From Cyanobium gracile PCC 6307 (lineage in GTDB: Bacteria > Cyanobacteriota > Cyanobacteriia > PCC-6307 > Cyanobiaceae), in NCBI RefSeq assembly GCF_000316515.1, contig NC_019675.1, positions 2,133,964-2,197,963 of the forward strand: DNA of 64,000 nucleotides. Reading direction: 5' to 3'. Below the pieces are notes generated by a model, which was not told the DNA's origin, searched no databases, and worked only from the letters and a program-made list of their open reading frames with translations. Position numbers and translations under genes: made by a program. Shown here piece after piece: positions 9,325 to 17,967 of the stretch (the first letter of the stretch is position 1; each line of letters begins with the position of its first letter).

Positions 9325-10575
9325 ATGGGTTCCAGGGCACACGCGCCGGCGGACATCCCCTGCCTCCTGCAACGGCTCCAGGCGGTCCGCCGGCACAGTG
9401 AACGCCTGATCGAGGGTCTGGAACCCGAGGACCTCTGTCTTCAGGGCATGGCCGATGCCAGCCCCGCCAAGTGGCACCTGGGGCACACCACCTGGTTCTT
9501 CGAGACCTTCCTGCTGGAGCCCCACCTGCCGGGCCACGCCACGCCCGACCGCCGCTGGGGCCATCTGTTCAATTCCTATTACGAGGCGGTCGGCAGCCGC
9601 CACCCCCGCCCTGAGCGGGGCCTGCTCACCCGTCCGGCCATCGGCGAGGTGCTCGCCTGGCGCCGGCGCGTCGACGCCGGGCTGGAGACGCTGCTGCTGG
9701 AGCTGGATCGCGGCCCCGCCGACACCGCGGCGCCCCTGCTGGAGCTGGTCGAGCTGGGGCTCCAGCACGAGCAGCAACACCAGGAGCTGCTGCTGATGGA
9801 TCTGCTCGACGGCTTCAGCCGCAACCCCCTGGAGCCCGCCTATGGCGTCGAACCCCCCGGCGCCGGGGCGCCGGAGCTCACCGGCGGCTGGCGCTCCCAC
9901 CCCGGCGGGCTGGTGGAGATCGGCCACGCCGGCGCTGGCTTCCACTTCGACAACGAAGCCCCCCGGCACCGCCAGTGGCTGGAGCCCTTCAGCCTGGCCG
10001 AAACCCTGGTCACCAACGAGGCCTACGCAACCTTCATCGCCGATGACGGCTACCGGCGGCCGGAGCTGTGGATGAGCGAGGGCTGGGCGCTGGTGCAGCA
10101 GCGCGGCTGGGGCGCGCCGCGCTACTGGCGCGGGGAGTGGGAATTCACCCTGGCGGGCCGCCGGCCGCGCCTCCCCCAGGCCCCCGTGCGGCACCTCAGC
10201 TGGTTCGAGGCCGATGCCTTCGCCCGCTGGAGCGGCGGCCGGCTGCCGAGCGAAGCGGAATGGGAGCTGGTGGTGGCGGAAGCCGCCCAACCGGGCGGGC
10301 GCCCCCTGCCCCAGGCCTTCGGCGCCCTCTGGCAATGGACCGCCAGCCCCTACCGGCCCTACCCGGGCTTCCGCCCCGCCCCCGGTGCCGTCGGGGAATA
10401 CAACGGCAAGTTCATGTCCTCCCAGTTCGTGCTCCGCGGCAGCTGCTTCCTCACCCCGGCGGGCCACGCCCGCCCCACCTACCGCAACTTCTTCGGGCCC
10501 CACTGCCGCTGGATGGCCGCCGGGCTGCGGCTGGCCCGCGACGGCGCTGACGACGGCACCGGCACTCCATGCTGA
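9325..10575 (+). CDS. egtB: Ergothioneine biosynthesis sulfoxide synthase EgtB
   Basis: Non-heme iron enzyme that joins hercynine to a thiol (gamma-glutamylcysteine or cysteine) with oxygen. The N-terminal DinB-like part carries the iron ligands in HLGHTTWF (H51) and the HX3HXE motif HEQQHQE (H148, H152, E154); the C-terminal half is an FGE-sulfatase-type domain (FSLAETLVTNEAY, WQWTASPYRPYPGF, VLRGSCFLTP, TYRNFF). Length 416 is normal. It overlaps egtD by seven bases. Thiol preference cannot be decided here; no egtA, egtC or egtE was seen in the window. Confidence 0.93.
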   Translation: MGSRAHAPADIPCLLQRLQAVRRHSERLIEGLEPEDLCLQGMADASPAKWHLGHTTWFFETFLLEPHLPGHATPDRRWGHLFNSYYEAVGSRHPRPERGLLTRPAIGEVLAWRRRVDAGLETLLLELDRGPADTAAPLLELVELGLQHEQQHQELLLMDLLDGFSRNPLEPAYGVEPPGAGAPELTGGWRSHPGGLVEIGHAGAGFHFDNEAPRHRQWLEPFSLAETLVTNEAYATFIADDGYRRPELWMSEGWALVQQRGWGAPRYWRGEWEFTLAGRRPRLPQAPVRHLSWFEADAFARWSGGRLPSEAEWELVVAEAAQPGGRPLPQAFGALWQWTASPYRPYPGFRPAPGAVGEYNGKFMSSQFVLRGSCFLTPAGHARPTYRNFFGPHCRWMAAGLRLARDGADDGTGTPC

Positions 10576-11540
10576 TCGACCTCCATCCCGAGCCCGCCGA
10601 CATGGCCCGGCTGGTGATCGACGGCATGGCCCGCCGCCCGAAGCAGCTGCCGGCCTGGCTGCTGTATGACGCCGAGGGGTCCCGGCTGTTCGAGGCGATC
10701 TGCGAGCAGCCGGAGTACGGCCTCACCCGCACCGAGACGGCCCTGCTGGAAGCGAAGGCGCCCGAGCTGGCCGCCGCCCTCGGGCCCGGGGTGGTGGTGG
10801 AGTTCGGGGCCGGCAGCGCCCGCAAGGTGAGCCCCCTGCTCGCCGCCCTGCGGCCCGCCGCCTATGTCGCCCTCGACATCAGCGCCGACCACCTGGCCCC
10901 CGCCTGCCGGGCCCTGCAGCAACGCCATCCGGACCTGCCGGTGCTCGGCATCTGCTGCGACTACAGCCGCCTGGAGCAACTGCCCGACCACCCCGCACTG
11001 GCTGGCCACGGCCGGCTGGGCTTCTACCCGGGCAGTTCGATCGGCAACTTCGACCCCGCCGGCGCCCGGGACCTGCTGCGCCAGTTCCGCCGGCTGCTGG
11101 GGCCGGACAGCCGCCTGCTGATCGGCATCGACCAACCCAAGGCGGTGGAGCGGCTGGAGGCGGCCTACGACGACGCCGCCGGTTGGTCGGAGGCCTTCGC
11201 CCGCAACCTGCTGACCCGGCTCAACCGGGATCTGGACGGCGATTTCCACCCCGACGACTTCCACTACCGGGCCTGGTGGGAGGCCGGCCAGTCCCGCATC
11301 GCCATGGCCCTGGTGAGCCGCCGGGAGCTCACCGTGCAGCTGGCCGGCCACCACTGGCCGTTCGCGGCCGGCGAAGCCCTGATCACCGAGTACAGCCACA
11401 AGTACGCCCCCGAGGCTTTCCTGGCCCTGGCCGCCGAAGCCGGCTGGCTGGGGGCCGGCCGCTGGAGCGATGTCGCCGGGGATTTCGCTCTGCACCTGCT
11501 GGTGCAGGCAGACTCGGATCAGCACCGGAGCGAGCCATGA
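10569..11540 (+). CDS. egtD: L-histidine N-alpha-methyltransferase EgtD
   Basis: Makes hercynine by three SAM-dependent methylations of histidine, the first step of ergothioneine synthesis. The 323-residue chain has the family features: YDAEGSRLFEAICEQPEYGLTR early on, the SAM loop VEFGAGSARKV (77-87), LGFYPGSSIGNF, and the substrate region ITEYSHKY. It overlaps egtB at its start and ends in a 4-base ATGA overlap with the next small gene, so all four genes to 12,255 form one tight unit. Released S-adenosylhomocysteine would be recycled by AhcY (24.2 kb). Confidence 0.95.
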   Translation: MLIDLHPEPADMARLVIDGMARRPKQLPAWLLYDAEGSRLFEAICEQPEYGLTRTETALLEAKAPELAAALGPGVVVEFGAGSARKVSPLLAALRPAAYVALDISADHLAPACRALQQRHPDLPVLGICCDYSRLEQLPDHPALAGHGRLGFYPGSSIGNFDPAGARDLLRQFRRLLGPDSRLLIGIDQPKAVERLEAAYDDAAGWSEAFARNLLTRLNRDLDGDFHPDDFHYRAWWEAGQSRIAMALVSRRELTVQLAGHHWPFAAGEALITEYSHKYAPEAFLALAAEAGWLGAGRWSDVAGDFALHLLVQADSDQHRSEP

Positions 11541-11773
11541 GCAGGGAGGAGCAGCGTCAGGCCATGCGCGGGGTGCGTGAGGGGCTGATCGAGGAACTCG
11601 AGGACCTCTACCGCCGGGCCTTTGACCGCATCGGCGAACAGGACCTGGGCGAAGGGGCCATCGCCCGGCTCACCCAGTTGCTGCTGCGCTCCCGCGAGGC
11701 CGCCATCACCCCCCTGCAGGAGGAGATCGAGGCGCCCCTGATCACCCGCGCCCCCGGCGAACCGGTGCCATGA
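11537..11773 (+). CDS. Hercynine-metabolism small protein (cyanobacterial)
   Basis: A 78-residue, mostly helical and charged protein starting MSREEQRQAMRG, with a central LEDLYRRAFDRIGEQDLGEGAIARL. It matches what I know of the small family annotated as hercynine metabolism small protein, which is defined by occurring beside egtB-egtD in marine Synechococcus/Prochlorococcus; no biochemical role is established. The ATG at 11537 overlaps the egtD stop by four bases and its own stop overlaps the next gene by four bases, so expression must be tied to EgtD. No metal-binding or catalytic motif is visible; a structural or regulatory partner of EgtB/EgtD is a guess. Confidence 0.8.
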   Translation: MSREEQRQAMRGVREGLIEELEDLYRRAFDRIGEQDLGEGAIARLTQLLLRSREAAITPLQEEIEAPLITRAPGEPVP

Positions 11774-12255
11774 GCAGCAGCTGGCTGGAGGAACTGGAGG
11801 CGCGGCTGGATCAGCAGCTGGAGGGCTTCCTGCGCACCAATCCCCAGCAGGAGGAGCTGCTGAGGGAGCAGGCCGCCCGCGACCGCCAGCGGCAGCTGCT
11901 GGCGGAACGGGTGCGCCTGCGCCAGCAGGCCGAGGAGCAGCGGCGCGAACTGCTGCGGCTGGCCGAGGAGATCCGCCAGTGGCAGGAGCGCACCGGCCGG
12001 GCCAGGGCCGCCGGCGCCGAGGACCTGGCCGGCCGCGCCGAGCAGCATGTGACCGGGCTGATGGATCAGGGTCGCCACCGCTGGCGCGCCCTGGCCGATC
12101 TGGGCCAGCGCTTCGCCGGCGTGGAACAGGAGCTGGCCGAGCTCACCAGCCGTCCCCGCACCGGAGCCGCCCCCACCCCCGACCTGGAGGCCGACTGGGC
12201 CCGGTTCGAGGCCCAGCAGGAGCTGCAGGAGCTGAAACGCCGCAGCCAGCGCTGA
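11770..12255 (+). CDS. Hercynine-metabolism associated coiled-coil protein (TIGR04376-like)
   Basis: A 161-residue protein dominated by a long coiled coil rich in Gln, Glu, Arg and Leu (about residues 20-80 and again 120-161), with a central helix AGRAEQHVTGLMDQGRHRW. It fits the second conserved cyanobacterial family found beside egtB-egtD, known only by association. It overlaps the 78-residue gene by four bases and is followed after 13 bases by the YdcF-family gene. There is no signal peptide, membrane helix or enzyme motif, so a scaffold role is possible but unproven. Confidence 0.75.
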   Translation: MSSSWLEELEARLDQQLEGFLRTNPQQEELLREQAARDRQRQLLAERVRLRQQAEEQRRELLRLAEEIRQWQERTGRARAAGAEDLAGRAEQHVTGLMDQGRHRWRALADLGQRFAGVEQELAELTSRPRTGAAPTPDLEADWARFEAQQELQELKRRSQR

Positions 12256-12268
12256 ACCCCGCCGCCCC

Positions 12269-13069
12269 ATGGGTTTCCTGCTCTCGAAACTGCTGCCACT
12301 CGGCGTCTACCCCCTCGGCCTGGCCCTGCTGCTCCAGATCGCCGGCCTGCTGGGCGGCCAGCGCCGCTTCGGCCCGGTGCTCTCCGGGGTGGGCATCGCC
12401 CTGCTCTGGCTGGCGGCCACGCCCCTGCTGAGCCGGCAGCTGGTCTGGAGCCTGGAGGAGCGGGCCGCCCGGCTGACGCCGTCGCCGATTCCCAGGGCCG
12501 ATGCGGTGCTGGTGCTGGGCGGCGGCCTGCGGCCCGCCCTGCCACCGCGCCAGGGGGTGGAGGTGAATGAGGCCGGCGACCGGCTGCTGCGGGCCGTGGC
12601 CCTGGTGCGGGAGGGCAAGGCCCCCTGGCTGCTGGTGACCGGCGGCAAGGTCACCTTCATGGCCAACGATCCGGCGGCCGGTGAGGCGCGGCTGGCCAAG
12701 GCCCTGGCCACCAGCCTGGGGGTGGCGGCCGATCGGATCGTGACCAGCGAGGAGGGGCGCAACACCGGCGAGGAGGCCGGCGCCCTGGTGCGGGTGGCCC
12801 GGCAGCGGGGCTGGACCTCCCTGCTGCTGGTCACCAGCGCCACCCACCTGCCCCGTTCCCTGGCCACCCTGCGCCGCGCCGCCCCGGACCTGCGGATCAT
12901 CCCGGTGGCCTGCGACTTCCAGCTCCCCGAGCGGGGATCGTTCGGCACCCCCACCGTGGCCGGCACCGTGATGGGGCTGCTGCCCAGCGCCGAAGCCCTG
13001 GTGCTGACCACCACGGCCATGCGGGAGCATCTGGGCCTGCTGGCCTACCGCTGGCGGGGCTGGATCTGA
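12269..13069 (+). CDS. YdcF/ElyC-family membrane protein (DUF218)
   Basis: A 266-residue protein with two N-terminal membrane helices (about 6-26 and 37-54) and a DUF218 domain starting DAVLVLGGG (77-85). Later motifs LVTGGK, EGRNTGEEA and VTSATHLPRSL are typical of the family, whose members ElyC and SanA affect peptidoglycan or envelope integrity in E. coli. The domain would lie on the outer side of the inner membrane. Catalysis has not been shown for the family. It is 13 bases downstream of the egt unit, so it may be read through from it, though a functional link is not implied. Confidence 0.85.
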   Translation: MGFLLSKLLPLGVYPLGLALLLQIAGLLGGQRRFGPVLSGVGIALLWLAATPLLSRQLVWSLEERAARLTPSPIPRADAVLVLGGGLRPALPPRQGVEVNEAGDRLLRAVALVREGKAPWLLVTGGKVTFMANDPAAGEARLAKALATSLGVAADRIVTSEEGRNTGEEAGALVRVARQRGWTSLLLVTSATHLPRSLATLRRAAPDLRIIPVACDFQLPERGSFGTPTVAGTVMGLLPSAEALVLTTTAMREHLGLLAYRWRGWI

Positions 13070-13097
13070 ACCGCCGCTGCCGCGGCCCGTTGGAGCT

Positions 13098-13400
13098 CTA
13101 CTTCTTGGGCACCGGGGGCACCAGGCTCACCCCTTCAGGCGGTGGGGTGGGATCGGGATCGGCGATCAGCATGTGCTGCAGCACGATCTCCGGACGTTCA
13201 CTGTCCCGCCAGCGGATGCGGTAGGCGGGCATCTTGGTGCCGCGGCTGGTGGTCTGCTCCACGGGCTCCATGACCCAGCCACGGCGGGATCGCCCCTGGG
13301 GATTGCGCTTCACCACCGCATCGGCGTGTTGAAAGCGAAAACCGACGCGCTCACCACTCATACCAGAGCCCCGAGGGGGAGAAGGCCTACTGGAGACCAT
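13098..13400 (-). CDS. Conserved small cyanobacterial protein of unknown function
   Basis: Up to 100 residues; a basic, beta-rich core (GFRFQHADAVVKRNPQGR, GWVMEPVEQTTSRGTKMP, YRIRWRDS, IVLQHMLI) is followed by a Pro-rich tail. The core looks like a small conserved picocyanobacterial family without known function. The first ATG (13400) forms TAATG with the lysS stop, which favours coupled translation, but residues 1-13 are low-complexity and an ATG at 13361 (MSGERVGF) may be the true start. It is the last gene of the lysS unit. Confidence 0.6.
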   Translation of the reverse strand: MVSSRPSPPRGSGMSGERVGFRFQHADAVVKRNPQGRSRRGWVMEPVEQTTSRGTKMPAYRIRWRDSERPEIVLQHMLIADPDPTPPPEGVSLVPPVPKK

Positions 13401-14920
13401 TATCCCACTGCGTCGGTTCCGGCCTTCTCGCGGGCCTCCGGGCGCAGCAGGGGGAAGGCGATCACATCGCGGATCGAGGGGCTGTCGGTGAGCAGCATGG
13501 CGAGGCGATCGATGCCGATGCCGAGGCCGCCGGTGGGAGGCATGCCCACCTCCAGGGCGTGCAGAAAATCCTCGTCCACCGTCTGGGCTTCGGGGTCCCC
13601 CGCCTGGCGGCGCAGCTGCTGCAGCTCGAGCCTGGCGCGCTGATCCAGGGGATCGATCAGTTCGCTGAAGGCGTTGGCCGTCTCCCTCCCAACGATGAAC
13701 AGCTCGAAGCGCTCCACCAGCCCGGGCTTGCTGCGGTGGGCCCGGGCCAGGGGCGAATTCTCCACCGGGTAGTCCATCACGAAGGTGGGCTGCACCAGGG
13801 TGGTCTCCACCGCCTGCTCGAAGGCCTCCACCAGCAGCCGGCCCACGCTGTCGGCGGCCTCCGGGGCCGCCAGGCCGGCGGCCTCCATCGCCGCCACTGC
13901 CTCGGCACGATCGCTGAAGCCGCTGAAATCCAGGCCGGTGGCCTGCTCCACCAGCTCGTGCATCGTGACCCGCCGCCAGGGCGGGGTGAGGTCGATCTCG
14001 GCGCCCTGGTAGGTGATCCGGGTGTCGCCGCAGACCTCGAGGCAGGCCGCGGCCAGCAGCTGCTCGGTGAGGTCCATCATCGTGTGGTAATCGGCGAAGG
14101 CCTGGTAGATCTCCACCGAGGTGAACTCAGGGTTGTGGCGGGTGCTCACCCCCTCGTTGCGGAAGATGCGCCCCAGCTCGTAGACCCGCTCGAAGCCCCC
14201 CACCACCAGCCGCTTGAGGTGCAACTCGGTGGCGATGCGGAGGGTGAGGGGCAGGTCGAGCGCGTTGTGATGGGTGGCGAAGGGGCGGGCATCGGCGCCG
14301 CCGGCTTCGGTCTGCAGGACGGGCGTCTCGATCTCGAGGAAGTCGCGCTCGTCGAGCCAGCGGCGCATGGCGCTCACCAGCCGGGCCCGGCGCCGGAAAG
14401 TCTCGCGGGTGTGGGGCGAGACGATCAGATCCAGGTAGCGCTGGCGGTAGCGCTTCTCCACGTCCGCCAGGCCGTGCCACTTGTCGGGCAGGGGCTGGAG
14501 CGCCTTGGAGAGCATCACCCAGTCGCTCACCTTCACCGAGAGCTCGCCCCGGTCGGTGCGGCGCAGGCTGCCGTGCACCCCGATCCAGTCGCCGCCGTCC
14601 ACCAGGGAGGTGATCTGGGCGAAAGCCTCGGGCTCCTCCGGGTGGGCCGCCAGCAGGGCGGCCTTCTCGATGAACAGCTGGATCGGGCCGGATTCGTCGG
14701 CGATGGTGAAGAAGGCCAGCTTGCCCATCACCCGCCGGGTCATCACCCGCCCGGCCACCGCCACCGCCACCGCCCGCTCCTCGCCGTTGGGCAGGTCGGC
14801 ATGGGCCTGCTGCAGCTCGGCGGTGCGGTGGCTGGGGGCGAAGCCGAGGGCATAGGGAGCCCGTCCCAGGGCCTCCAGGCTGCGGGCTTTCTCCAGACGG
14901 GTCTCACGCAGATCCGACAA
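13400..14920 (-). CDS. lysS: Lysyl-tRNA synthetase, class II
   Basis: Charges tRNA-Lys. The 506-residue protein has an N-terminal OB-fold ([21 protein letters not shown]), class II motif 1 region ending in [14 protein letters not shown], motif 2 ([23 protein letters not shown], split around residue 265) and motif 3 [13 protein letters not shown] near residue 480. The frame opens with TTG at 14920 ([18 protein letters not shown]); the nearby ATG upstream is out of frame and no clear Shine-Dalgarno is seen, so the start is the least certain part. rpaB lies 70 bases upstream on the same strand and, being transcribed first... its promoter is separate: rpaB is downstream of lysS? No: on the minus strand rpaB (higher coordinates) is upstream of lysS. 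Confidence 0.95.
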   Translation of the reverse strand: MSDLRETRLEKARSLEALGRAPYALGFAPSHRTAELQQAHADLPNGEERAVAVAVAGRVMTRRVMGKLAFFTIADESGPIQLFIEKAALLAAHPEEPEAFAQITSLVDGGDWIGVHGSLRRTDRGELSVKVSDWVMLSKALQPLPDKWHGLADVEKRYRQRYLDLIVSPHTRETFRRRARLVSAMRRWLDERDFLEIETPVLQTEAGGADARPFATHHNALDLPLTLRIATELHLKRLVVGGFERVYELGRIFRNEGVSTRHNPEFTSVEIYQAFADYHTMMDLTEQLLAAACLEVCGDTRITYQGAEIDLTPPWRRVTMHELVEQATGLDFSGFSDRAEAVAAMEAAGLAAPEAADSVGRLLVEAFEQAVETTLVQPTFVMDYPVENSPLARAHRSKPGLVERFELFIVGRETANAFSELIDPLDQRARLELQQLRRQAGDPEAQTVDEDFLHALEVGMPPTGGLGIGIDRLAMLLTDSPSIRDVIAFPLLRPEAREKAGTDAVG

Positions 14921-14990
14921 GGCAGGCAGGGCGATGGAGAAGGATCGCAGCCATCCTGCAGGATCAGCCGGCGGCGACCAGGCCGGGGGC

Positions 14991-15875
14991 TCAGCCGGCG
15001 GCGGCCAGAGTTCCCTCGCCCATCCGCTGGGAGGCGTAGCCCGTGCCCCGCACCGTGAGGATCAGCTCCGGATTGCGGGGGTCGGGCTCGAGCTTGCCGC
15101 GCAGCCGCGCCACATAGACATCCACCACCCGCAGGTCGGCGGCGCGGCGCGGCGGGTAGCCCCAGAGCTGCTCGAGGATCTCGGCCCTGGGCACCACCCG
15201 GCCGGGTTCGCGGAACAGCAGCTCCAGCAGGCTGAATTCGGTGTAGGTGAGGGCGATGCGCTGTCCCTCCCGGGTCACCTGGCGGCGGTTGGTGTCGACC
15301 ACCAGATCCCCCACCCGCAGCACGCCGGAGCCCGTGGGCAGATCTCGCGGCTCGCTGGTGGCGGCCCCCCGGCCCATGCGGCGCAGGATGGTGGAGATGC
15401 GGGCCTCCAGTTCCTTGGGGCTGAAGGGCTTGGGCAGGTAGTCGTCGGCGCCGAGGTCCAGGCCCGCCACCCGCTCGGCGATGGCATCGAGGGCGGAGAG
15501 GAAGATGATCGGCACGCAGGATTCGGCTCGCAGCCGCCGGCAGACGGCGAAGCCATCCAGCTTCGGCAGCATGACGTCGAGGACGACCAGGTCGGGCTGC
15601 TCCTTGTGGAACAGGGCCAGAGCCTCCTCACCGTCCTCGGCGCACAGGACCCGGTAGCCGGCCAGCTGCAGGCGCATCAGCAGCACCCGGCGCACGGCGG
15701 CCTCGTCGTCGACGACGAGCAGGGTGGCGATCGGCTGGGAGGGCTCCTGGTCGGCCGGAGGGGGGGAGGCGGGCTGCTGGACGACCGACGCACCACCGGA
15801 GGCTTCCTGCTCATCAGCCCCGTCGGTGAACGGGGAGGCTGAGGATGCAGAGGATGCGACCGAATGCGTGGGCAT
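14991..15875 (-). CDS. rpaB: OmpR-family response regulator RpaB
   Basis: Global cyanobacterial regulator of high-light and photosynthesis genes, partner of the Hik33/NblS kinase. The receiver domain starts at about residue 49 with [14 protein letters not shown], has the phospho-acceptor Asp in VVLDVMLPK (about residue 100) and the conserved Lys in [10 protein letters not shown]; the winged-helix output domain has [11 protein letters not shown] and [18 protein letters not shown]. The near-identity of the receiver phrases to RpaB is what decides the name. The ATG at 15875 gives 294 residues; the first 48 are a Ser/Ala/Pro-rich extension longer than in model RpaB proteins, so an internal start is possible. 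A 136-base gap to the binding-protein gene probably holds its promoter. Confidence 0.9.
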   Translation of the reverse strand: MPTHSVASSASSASPFTDGADEQEASGGASVVQQPASPPPADQEPSQPIATLLVVDDEAAVRRVLLMRLQLAGYRVLCAEDGEEALALFHKEQPDLVVLDVMLPKLDGFAVCRRLRAESCVPIIFLSALDAIAERVAGLDLGADDYLPKPFSPKELEARISTILRRMGRGAATSEPRDLPTGSGVLRVGDLVVDTNRRQVTREGQRIALTYTEFSLLELLFREPGRVVPRAEILEQLWGYPPRRAADLRVVDVYVARLRGKLEPDPRNPELILTVRGTGYASQRMGEGTLAAAG

Positions 15876-16011
15876 CGCTCCTGTCCGACCGGATGAAGAA
15901 TCGCAACCATAACGCGACGCCGTTTCGGGCCGTGAACACGGAATCGGCTCCGGCAGCTGGCCTCTGGCCGATTCACAACATTTCTTCAGGGTCCCCGGCT
16001 CGGCGGCGGCC

Positions 16012-17352
16012 TCAGGGCCAGCGGGCCTCGGCGTAGCTGTTCCACTGCCGCTCGGCCTCGGCCAGGGCCGCATCGCTGTCGAGCTGCCCCAGCATCGCCC
16101 GCTGCAGCTGGGTGTAGAGGATCGCCTGCAGCCGCTTCACCCCCGGGGTCGCCGGCACCAGCACCCGCGCCGCGGCCAGGGTTTCGATCGAGAGCAGCCG
16201 GGCGCTGTGGACCAGCCGCTCCTGCCCGCCTGTGGGCACCGCCGCCCGCAGCCGCCCCTCCAGGCTCGCCAGGGCGCCGCGGGAGGAGGGCAGCACCCGG
16301 GCTTCCTCGGCGAAGGCCAGCTGGTTGGCGGCGTTGCTCAGGAACAGGGCGAAACTCAACGCCTCCGGGGCCATGGCGCTCTGGCGCGGCACCACAAGGT
16401 TCATCACCGCCACGTTGGCCTCGCCGCTGGCCCCGGTCAGGGGAGGGAAGGGGGCGGAGGTGGCGGCGATGCCGGGGGCGTTGGTCTGCAGGTTGCGGAG
16501 GAAATCGGGACCGCTGGCCACCTGGGCCAGATCGCCGGCCTGGTACAGCTCGATCGCCCGCCGGTACCCCTGGCTCACCACTTCCCGCGGCAGCAGGCCG
16601 CGCCTGTAGAGGTCGCTCCAGAAGGCGAAGGCCCGCCGGCCGGCGGGGCTGTTGAAGGCCGCCCGCTGGCGCTCGTCCAGCAGCCGCACCCCCATCTGCA
16701 CCAGCGCCTCCATCAGCTCGCCGGAGTCGTCGGGGACCACGGTCACGAACAGGGCATAGCGGCCGGTGCGGCGCCGGACGGCCTCGGCATAGGCCGGCAC
16801 CTCCTCCCAGCGGCGCGGCGGGGCGGCCAGGCCGGCCTTCTGCAGCAGACGGCGGTTGGCGATTGTGACCCGGGCCGTCAGGTACCAGGGGATGCCGAAC
16901 TGCTCCCCCCCCTGCTGGCCGGAGATCCAGATTCCGGCCAGGTAGCGCTCGGCGGCATCGGCGGGCAGCAGGGGCGTGAGGTCCCGCAGGCCCCCCTTGC
17001 TGGCCAGGTTGGCGGCGAAGTTGGGGTTGAGGTTGACCAGATCCGGCGCGGTGCGGGCGAACACCGAGGCCAGCAGCTTGCGTTCCACCGAGCCCCAGGG
17101 CACGTCGGTCCAGCGCACCGTCACACCGGGATGGGCCTGCTCCCAGGCGGCGATCACCCGCCCCATGTAGTCGTTGAAGCGGGGCGCCAGATCCAGGGTC
17201 CAGACGTTGAGCACCTTGCCCCGGCCGGACGCGGGCGGCCGGGCGCAGGCCCCGGCGGCGAGGGCGAGGGCGAACGGGGCGGCCAGGAGCCTCAGGGCCT
17301 GGCGGCGGGGCAGGCGGGACGGCAGGCTCGAGCGGGAAGACATCCTGGCCAT
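16012..17352 (-). CDS. ABC-transporter sugar-type solute-binding lipoprotein
   Basis: Family 1 extracellular binding protein (UgpB/MalE/GgtB type) of 446 residues. The signal region has PRRQALRLLAAP and a lipobox LAAGAC with the modified Cys at 36, so it should be a periplasmic lipoprotein; the twin Arg suggests possible Tat export. The mature start VLNVWTLDLAPRFNDYMGRVIAAWEQAHPGVTVRW is the usual family opening (given here in parts: VLNVWTLDLAP and AWEQAHPGVTVRW). No permease or ATPase genes are adjacent, which is common for dispersed cyanobacterial systems for glucosylglycerol, sucrose or trehalose. It lies 3 bases after mreD on the same strand, so it may be co-transcribed with mreBCD. Confidence 0.85.
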   Translation of the reverse strand: MARMSSRSSLPSRLPRRQALRLLAAPFALALAAGACARPPASGRGKVLNVWTLDLAPRFNDYMGRVIAAWEQAHPGVTVRWTDVPWGSVERKLLASVFARTAPDLVNLNPNFAANLASKGGLRDLTPLLPADAAERYLAGIWISGQQGGEQFGIPWYLTARVTIANRRLLQKAGLAAPPRRWEEVPAYAEAVRRRTGRYALFVTVVPDDSGELMEALVQMGVRLLDERQRAAFNSPAGRRAFAFWSDLYRRGLLPREVVSQGYRRAIELYQAGDLAQVASGPDFLRNLQTNAPGIAATSAPFPPLTGASGEANVAVMNLVVPRQSAMAPEALSFALFLSNAANQLAFAEEARVLPSSRGALASLEGRLRAAVPTGGQERLVHSARLLSIETLAAARVLVPATPGVKRLQAILYTQLQRAMLGQLDSDAALAEAERQWNSYAEARWP

Positions 17353-17355
17353 GGC

Positions 17356-17967
17356 CTAACGGCGCCAGCCGGAGCCCAGTTGCCGCCAGAGCAGCAGTTG
17401 CAGGGAGCAGAGCATCGGTGCGAGCACGGCCGTGATCAGGGTCTGGGCGAGCAGAACCCGCAGGCCGGATCCCGCCAGATCATCCCAGCGCCAGCCCGGC
17501 AGGGCCAGCAGGGCGGGATTCACCCCGTGCTCCCGGGCACTGCGGCTGGCGAGCGGTCCCGCCTGCTGGAGCACGTCCCGGGTGCCGATCCAGTCGAGGA
17601 CGCCCCACTGCAGCATCAGGGTGAGGCCCAGCAGGGCCGTGCCGATCAGGGCGAGCAGGCCGAGGCTGAAGCTGCGCTGGATCGGCGCCGCCCGCCGTCC
17701 CAGCCGCCCCCACCACCAGCCCAGCAGCAGCAGGGCTGGGATCTGGGTGACGCCGCCGGGGTGGAGGGCATCCAGCAGCAGGCCCAGGGCCAGGCCGGCG
17801 CAGGCCCCCGAGAAGGGCCCGTCGCTGAGCGCCCAGGGCAGCAACCACAGCACCGCCCAGCAGGGACCGACACCGTCGAGGGCCAGCCAGCCCGGCGAGG
17901 CCAGGGCCAGGAGCGGCACCAGCAGGACCGAAGCGGCGAGCAGGGGCTGCCGGGTGAGCAGGTCCAT
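17356..17967 (-). CDS. mreD: Rod shape-determining protein MreD-like
   Basis: A 203-residue polytopic membrane protein (five or six helices, e.g. LLAASVLLVPLLALASPGWL and the Leu-rich segments near 40, 90 and 170) in the standard mreD position directly after mreC. MreD helps anchor the elongasome that directs side-wall peptidoglycan synthesis. Sequence conservation in MreD is low, so position carries much of the assignment. It overlaps mreC by one base (TGATG). Confidence 0.8.
   Translation of the reverse strand: MDLLTRQPLLAASVLLVPLLALASPGWLALDGVGPCWAVLWLLPWALSDGPFSGACAGLALGLLLDALHPGGVTQIPALLLLGWWWGRLGRRAAPIQRSFSLGLLALIGTALLGLTLMLQWGVLDWIGTRDVLQQAGPLASRSAREHGVNPALLALPGWRWDDLAGSGLRVLLAQTLITAVLAPMLCSLQLLLWRQLGSGWRR

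Noticed and set aside
13400-14990. An operon order in which lysS precedes rpaB
   Set aside because: Both are on the minus strand, so rpaB (14,991-15,875) is transcribed before lysS; the closing remark in the lysS entry should be read this way: rpaB is upstream of lysS by 70 bases.
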